Shown here one piece after another: positions 58,699-64,000 of a DNA stretch of 64,000 bases (position 1 is the stretch's first letter; each line of letters begins with the position of its first letter). Below the pieces are notes generated by a model, which did not search any database, was not told where the DNA came from, and saw only the letters and a list, made by a program, of their open reading frames with translations. Source of the stretch: Phlyctochytrium arcticum (Eukaryota > Chytridiomycota > Chytridiomycetes > Chytridiales > Chytridiaceae); NCBI GenBank assembly GCA_025602905.1, contig JAHLKI010000053.1, forward strand, positions 1-64,000, read 5' to 3'. Made by a program: the position numbers and the translations under genes.

Positions 58699-58707
58699 AT
58701 ATTTATA
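58699..58707 (-). promoter_or_regulatory. TATA box of the ABCG gene
   Basis: TATAAATAT on the minus strand, 60 bp upstream of the chosen ATG. Confidence 0.55.
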
Positions 58708-58765
58708 GTCCCCTACCTCTCCTCATTCATCCTTTTTTTTGTTGCTGCGGGGACACCACCATCTC

Positions 58766-58877
58766 TATTCGAAAATTGACTTGGCAAAGAAAGTTATTTT
58801 CCTAACCCCGCCAAGTCAACTCAAAAGTTAAAAATCCATAAAAATCCTACCCCCGCCAAGTCGATAGTTTTCGAATA
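58766..58877. repeat. 112-bp inverted-repeat element (MITE-like)
   Basis: Ends are TATTCGAAAA (58766) and TTTTCGAATA (58868-58877), with inner inverted GACTTGGC (58778-58785) and GCCAAGTC (58855-58862). A further GCCAAGTC sits in the middle (58810-58817). It would fold into a long hairpin. No coding capacity. Confidence 0.6.
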
Positions 58878-58932
58878 TCCCCCCCCCAGATTGTGAAATT
58901 GCGGGCTAGGGTTACGCGTCGCGTCATTTTCG

Positions 58933-58958
58933 GCCAAGTCCAAAACTTTTGACTTGGC
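58933..58958. repeat. hairpin GCCAAGTC...GACTTGGC
   Basis: GCCAAGTC, CAAAA, C, TTTT, GACTTGGC: an almost perfect 26-bp palindrome using the same 8-mer as the neighbouring inverted-repeat element. Another GACTTGGC is at about 59171. Confidence 0.6.
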
Positions 58959-60010
58959 ATCATGAAAATAATGGGATTCGGAGTAATTCGGACGGGGGGA
59001 CTTTGATGCATCATGCATCCACAATATGCAATTGGGTTTTTTGGGGTCTTGATATTTGGCTTTTTGGCTTTGATGTTGGAATGCCACCACCTAATTCTTG
59101 CAGTTTATTTCAGCATCCAATGGGATTATTCAAACCCCAAAAAACCTTGACCAAAAAAAAACAAAAACGACTTGGCAAGATTGATATCCACGACCTTTCT
59201 CCTGATTCGAGAATTTCGAGGAGTCTAGATCTAGAATCTGTGTTGGTGGAGCGGGGGGCGGCTCCATGGGTTCTTTGTGTGTTACCGGATTGGAAATCTC
59301 ATGCTCGGCATGATTTACTTTCTATTTCTGCTGCTTGTTCATCATGAATGTCGCCCATCCATCCCATAACGCAATCGTAAAGGAGATATGTACTGCTTGC
59401 TGCAACCCATATCATCCAGAAATCGACAGATCTCCAAGTTATATATGACAAGGAATATATCGCGAATCCAAAATCCGGACCTCTCTCAAAAAAAAAACTC
59501 TAGAAGTCTAAAACTGGGTAGAAACCTCGGGTTTGCCTTCCCGCCGCTGAATTAGCCACGGGTATTAACAGTATTCCAGGACGGCAGAACGCCACATTTC
59601 GCTATATATGCGAGGGCGGCAGGTCAACGGCAACTTGTCAGCTTTGGCGGCTGAACTGCCATGTCTGCCGAGACAATATATATTCCATTGGCGTATGAAC
59701 GGTGTCTTCAGCCGCCATGCCAAGAAGTGTTCTGTCACCCCGGAACCGCTTTCGATAACGTCCAGAATCGAATGAAATCTATGCGGTGACCATGCCTGTC
59801 GACATCAGGCAACACGGTGGGAAAGGAATAATGGTCTTATACATATCCTTCATACTCAGCTTCCGTCCTGACTCGATCTCGGAAAACGAACGGTACGTTT
59901 GCATACTTGACTTTTCTTCGACATCAATGGTTGGTAAATGACTGCCCATGGAATGTATCCGAGCATCTCCAATCCCCATACTGTGTAGCCCCCCACCAGC
60001 GTATATCCTT
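58959..60010. other. gene-poor region
   Basis: No credible gene. Short open frames only; homopolymer A runs near 59150 and 59490. Confidence 0.5.
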
Positions 60011-60199
60011 CAATGCTACATTCAAGAGGTCACCAAGTACTTTTTCATGTCTGGGGTAATAATTTGACGCATGAGATTTGAATAATTCATATACAATGAG
60101 TGGAAAGGAATGCCACCATGATGCATACACGTACGGTTTATGATAGGGTATACTCACGTAGCAGGCCCTTCAACCCAAAAACGCGTGTCTCATGAACAA

Positions 60200-60340
60200 G
60201 CCCGGTTAGCTCAATGGGCAGAGCGTGAGGACATTTATCAAAAGTGTACCCGTGCTTATTCCGTATGGCTACGTACCATACGGAAGCCAGAGTACACACA
60301 ACCCACCCTCAAGATGCGGGTTCGGACCCCGCACCGGGCA
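60200..60340 (+). ncRNA. tRNA-like Pol III unit 1 with hairpin insert
   Basis: Acceptor GCCCGGT pairs with ACCGGGC and is followed by A. D arm GCTC/GAGC; A box TAGCTCAATGG; T stem GCGGG/CCCGC; B-box-like GGTTCGGACCC; a T6 terminator follows at once. Anticodon stem TGAGG/CCTCA holds about 76 nt instead of 7. This includes a perfect 10-bp hairpin (TTCCGTATGG 60259-60268 with CCATACGGAA 60276-60285) nested in GTGTAC/GTACAC. U33 and A58, nearly invariant in tRNAs, are C and G here, so a working tRNA with an intron is doubtful. I could not assign an anticodon. Confidence 0.6.
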
Positions 60341-60949
60341 AACTTCTTTTTTGTGTGGGGATGTGTGACTTGACCTCATGCATGCATCTGAAACCAATGA
60401 TAAGGTGCGCATGTTTATCCTATGCCTGTGGCCTCTTACAAAGCTCATTCAGGAATGAGCTCTGCTAGCATTTTTTGTTGCATTGAACATTTTATTTTTT
60501 CTGATTGATCTGATCCGGTTGTGGGAAAATCCTCATGGTCAAACAACGTACTGGGGCGTAGTCATTGGGTAGAAAGGCACAGTCCAGTAGATCAGACGGA
60601 GCAACTGAACGGGACAAAGGTATCGAGTCTGTCAGGGGCATTCACCCTACTGGAAAGTACATTGACAGCCTGTAGGAACGATGGAAATGTCAAGGCTCAC
60701 ATAGGGTGGGGAGTCTGGTAAAAAAAAAGGAAATGAATGGGCTACATTCAAGAGGTCATCAAGTACTGTTTCATGTCTGGGGTAATAATTTGACGCATGA
60801 GATTTGAATAATTTATACGATGATTGGACAACGATTTTCACCTTGATGCATACACGTACGGTTTATGATGGGGTATACTCACGTAGCAGGCCCTTCAACC
60901 ACTCACGTAGCAGGCCCTTCAACCCAAAAACACGTCCCAAAATGAACAA

Positions 60950-61090
60950 GCCCGGTTAGCTCAATGGGTAGAGCGTGAGGACATTTAGCGTACGTGTACC
61001 CGTGCTTATTCCGTATGGCTACGTACCATACGGAAGCCAGTGTACACACAACCCACCCTCAAGATGCGGGTTCGGACCCCGCACCGGGCA
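60950..61090 (+). ncRNA. tRNA-like Pol III unit 2 with hairpin insert
   Basis: Nearly identical to unit 1 (141 bp in both), with the same arms, the same TTCCGTATGG/CCATACGGAA hairpin and T runs (T4, T6) just downstream. Differences are confined to the D loop (GGTA for GGCA) and the start of the insert (ATTTAGCGTAC), so the hairpin is fully conserved. Confidence 0.6.
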
Positions 61091-61309
61091 AACTTTTCTT
61101 TTTTGTATGGGGATGTGTGACTTGACCTCCTTTTTTTAACTCGAGTCATGTTGCACACTGGGTGCTGCGCAATTGGGAACTTAATGCTACTTAGTACGGA
61201 TGTATATACGGTTGATGTGTGTATATGGCTGCTCTTGCTTCATTTTTTCCATACGGGTTAGCCGGGGTAGACATTCATACCGTAAAACTGTCTTATAATT
61301 GAAGAAAAC

Positions 61310-61423
61310 GCCCGGTTAGCTCAATTGGGCAGAGCGTGAGGACCCACAAGTCTGTATGCATCTGATTGTACCAACTAGAGGCATTGAACCTCCAGATGCG
61401 GGCTCGGACCCCGCACCCGGGCA
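61310..61423 (+). ncRNA. tRNA-like Pol III unit 3, diverged
   Basis: It shares GCCCGGTTAGCTCAATTGGG, GAGCGTGAGGAC and GCGGG...CCCGC with units 1 and 2. The insert is shorter and unrelated and lacks the 10-bp hairpin. The anticodon stem has a mismatch (TGAGG/CCTCC), the B box is GGCTCGGACCC, and one extra C sits in the 3' acceptor strand. It is followed by T6. Probably a decayed member. Confidence 0.5.
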
Positions 61424-61860
61424 GAATAAATATTTTTTGAATGAGGAATGTGTCCCATTTTTTCCCTTGCATCGCCTGCTGCGCAATCGGAAACGCGTAG
61501 GGATGTTATACTGTCAGAATTGTGGGTACAATCTTCTCCCTCTTATTCATCCGGGGGGGCGAACCTCTCCCGTTTTTATAGTACAGGAAATCCCACCATG
61601 GGGGAAAACACTATGGAAAAACACAGAAGGGCAATTTACTATACTAGGCTAAATATCGAAGGCGATCGAATGTCCTCCCCAGTTGTGGCTGGAGTGCGGC
61701 GGTGACTCAAGGTCATCTGGCCTCAATCCGTGTCCTTGGCTCCAGCTTCCTGACATATACGATGGAAGAGTGTAGTGGAAATGATTGTTTCCCTTTTCAT
61801 CGCCATACAATGATGAACCCGAAAATTTTGTCAATGAACACACCGCCGCCGCGGTTCTTT
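61424..61860. other. no gene recognised
   Basis: Short open frames only; no domain or repeat seen. Confidence 0.4.
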
Positions 61861-61869
61861 CTTCTCTCT

Positions 61870-62080
61870 TGAAAGGGTGTATATGTGTGTGAATCCGAAA
61901 TATCTATTTCAGAAATGTGTAACAAAAAAAAAGATGTATGTCAGACAAAACTCCGAGTCTCTTTTTATGAAAGATTGTAACTGCACCTAGAACTGCACAA
62001 TGTTTTGCACTATTTACACCTGAACATCTCAGTTATCAGAATAATCGCTAATCCTCGTTGCTATGATCATCCGTAGTGGC
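61870..62080 (-). pseudogene. relic of an F-box family 3' end
   Basis: GAATCCGAAATATCTATTTC, TTTTGCACTATTTACAC and AATCCTCGTTGCTATGATCATCC line up in order with the 3' flank and tail of F-box copy D (21045-21310), 40 kb away. No LRR coding sequence remains. The MULE copy lies directly to its right. Confidence 0.45.
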
Positions 62081-62313
62081 AGCCGCCAAAAATCTGCTGA
62101 TCCCCGCTGCTGTCAACATCCCCATTAATGGGGAGCGTCTCGGGCGAGGTAATATCCGGTTCCAATCGCTCGCCGGGGGGAGACAACCAAGCCACCTCCG
62201 GACCGACAGCTCGGTAACAACGTCCAGACCAAGGAATTCGAAATACAAGTTCACAACATATATTGCCAACCAAAAAAGTTTAAACTATCTATTCGCTCTT
62301 CTATCTTCTATTT

Positions 62314-64000
62314 CTAGTGCCATTTCCAAAATTGGGTTGTAGTCTGACTAGTATAGCCTTCTAATTGAGCTAAGAATCGTTCCATCATCGCTTCAAAAAT
62401 GGGGTTTGCTTCAAGGTGGTCCTCGAGCTTGAAATGGAAGCTTTGAAGTTGCTCCACAGCTGCCTTTACGCGGGTTTTGCGGTGGTTCTTCTTGACCTGC
62501 GCCGGAGTCACCACAATTTCCCTGACAGGCGCCGTTCCTCGGCCCCAATAAAGCTCAAATCCCGATTCTTCAAATCTCCAATAAACCTTTCCCACGCGGC
62601 GTCGGTGAAAGTGGTCTCCTCCGCGCACATATCTTGGTGAAAGAGATGGACACACGGGAGCATATACTGGCGGGAAAACATGCAATTGCAGTCGAGGTTG
62701 TCGATTTGGGGCACTGGCTTACCCTTTTCGATGCGAACGGCGACCATCATAATCTGATCGACCACAAGACGTTGTAATGGATGCGGTAACTTTGCTAGAG
62801 CAGGATACTGGGCAGTGTGAGTCAAGCGCTTACGGCGGAACGTGTAATCTTGCTGTGCCGCGTTTTTAGCGTAGCGCTCGTTGACATTCACAATAGTTTT
62901 GACCGCCCCACAATGTGTAGCAGTTGGCTTGCCAACATCCTTTAATTGCTTGTGGTAGGACTCGAGAGCGTTGGTCGACGTTATCTGCAGGAGCACTGGC
63001 GAATGCTGCCTTGCACCCATCGACCAACATTCAAGATGATCCATGTTGGTCCAGTTTCTTTTAAGATATGTCGCCATGTGTGCAGGAGCTCCGGCGATTG
63101 CTTCGTCGACCAATTGACGGCAACCGAGGCGGGTCCTCTTATTAAGAGCATGCATCATCTTGGCGTATGTCGCACGGTGACTGGTCAAATGCTTCATAAA
63201 TGTACGCATGACGTGAACCTGGAATAGTGAGCGTCAGTCTCTCTCCTCGTTAGCCTCTTTCCTGAATGCCACATTAAACAAGGAAAAAGCATGCCAAACC
63301 TTGCAATAATAAATACGGGGTGTTTCTTCACCAGCTGCCATGCCTGGAAAAGCCTTCCGGATGCCAAGGTTCTCAATATGAGATTGGTCAATCATCACAT
63401 TGTTTGGAATCCACTTCTTTCCAGTTTCAGCGAGAACAAGATTTCGCAAGGCATTAAGCCCAGAGTACACACCCTCGCCGTTTTCACGCTGAGCAAAAAA
63501 TTGTCCGGCTGGAACCCAAGACCCTGTTTTATTCCGCACCATGCACGTAAATAGCCTCCAGTCCCAGCGGTTCGTCTTGTGGGTGGAATCCATCAACACA
63601 AGATAACTACATTCCTGCAGTACCTTCAATTCTTCTTTTCTGCCAAATGCTAATCCTTCAGTGGCACCAATTTCGTCAGTAGGGGCAACAAGAAAGCGCT
63701 GGGTGACATATCCAGCCTTTTGTAGTTCTTGTTCTGCCTCAACTACATCTGGATCCTGAATTTGCGATTCGGGGTTTGTTTTGAATTCAGGGTCTCTTCT
63801 TTTGGCATTCCAGACAGTTTTAGCTGTCAAAAGATCGACACCCAGTGTCGCGAAATATTGTGGGTCAAATTCCTTGGCAACCATTACAGGTAAGACGCCT
63901 GCGATTTCCTTGGACTGGTAGGGCTTGAAAGCCTCGCTATTGATGATCTCCTGTGCAGCAGCGCATATTTTGCGTCGATCGACGTCTTCCAATGTATGGT
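62314..64000 (-). pseudogene. Mutator-like (MULE) transposase, partial and frameshifted
   Basis: The frame is open from the window edge (no start seen). An 81-nt intron is at 63299-63219 (GTTTGG to TTCCAG), joining YYCK to VHVMRTFMKHL. Catalytic residues: Asp in LVLMDSTHKTN, Asp in NNVMIDQSHIE, Glu in STNALESYHKQLKD. A SWIM zinc finger follows: DCNCMFSRQYMLPCVHLF (CxCx(n)CxH). Near 62572 the frame breaks: ERFIGD should continue FEESGFELYWGRG, which is in the next frame and runs on to a stop at 62314. One lost T in a T run explains it. The 5' end and any terminal repeats are outside the window. Confidence 0.8.

Larger units (their letters stand above)
60011..61090. repeat. tandem duplication (unit about 750 bp) carrying tRNA-like units 1 and 2
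   Basis: The segment from CTACATTCAAGAGGTCA at about 60013 to the end of tRNA-like unit 1 (60340) recurs from about 60743 to 61090. In the second copy a 22-bp piece (ACTCACGTAGCAGGCCCTTC) is itself tandemly doubled at about 60878-60923. The shared part lies upstream of and through the tRNA-like units; the spacer between is less conserved. Confidence 0.8.

Noticed and set aside
29500..58700. Ornithine N5-oxygenase or acyltransferase next to the NRPS
   Set aside because: Looked for as proof of a hydroxamate siderophore; no flavin-monooxygenase or GNAT-type ORF exists in the window.
60200..60340. Calling an ordinary tRNA-Lys or another defined tRNA
   Set aside because: Acceptor similarity to tRNA-Lys alone is not enough. 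Position 33 is not U, position 58 is not A and no anticodon can be placed convincingly.

Overview
This is a eukaryotic, almost certainly fungal, window. Coding regions are broken by short GT-AG introns (about 55-131 nt). The gene types are fungal: a siderophore-type MFS transporter, a multimodular non-ribosomal peptide synthetase (NRPS) ending in a condensation domain, a Mit1-like chromatin remodeller and F-box/LRR families. The DNA transposon relics (Merlin, Tc1/mariner, MULE) and the architecture suggest an early-diverging (zygomycete-grade) lineage, but I cannot name the species.

Layout. 0-2 kb: the tail of an unidentified ORF, a Merlin/IS1595 transposase fragment and two minisatellites. 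2.1-12.7 kb: housekeeping block with a 2,580-aa PHD/chromo/SNF2 remodeller (-), an unknown acidic protein (-) and, divergent from it, an RNPS1-like SR protein (+). 13.5-29.2 kb: a fast-evolving accessory block. It holds seven F-box/LRR loci in both orientations (three intact, four broken), a tandem pair of small unknown genes with a third broken copy, and one secreted protein. It also holds a complete 2.79-kb TA-flanked transposon (22742-25528) that carries an IS630/Tc1-mariner transposase and a second spliced gene. 29.6-58.6 kb: a small TKS-repeat protein, then what looks like a peptide/siderophore cluster: SIT-family MFS transporter (-), full-length ABCB exporter (-), 5-module A-T-C NRPS (+, about 5,762 aa) and ABCG half transporter (-). 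58.7-62.1 kb: gene-poor DNA with a small inverted-repeat element and three tRNA-like Pol III units containing an unusual hairpin insert. 62.3-64.0 kb: a frameshifted Mutator-like transposase running off the right edge.

How the genes work together. The SIT transporter, two ABC pumps and the NRPS read as biosynthesis plus traffic for one peptide. A siderophore is the best guess, because the transporter belongs to the siderochrome family and the last condensation domain has a variant active site and a Q-type N-terminal motif. No ornithine N-oxygenase or acyltransferase is present in the window to confirm it. The observation I find most novel is the transposon cargo gene. Its spliced 259-aa product reads like a proteasome-beta/HslV-type Ntn hydrolase, with Thr directly after the initiator Met, inside perfect 28-bp terminal inverted repeats. 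All exon models, motif alignments and family calls were made by eye.
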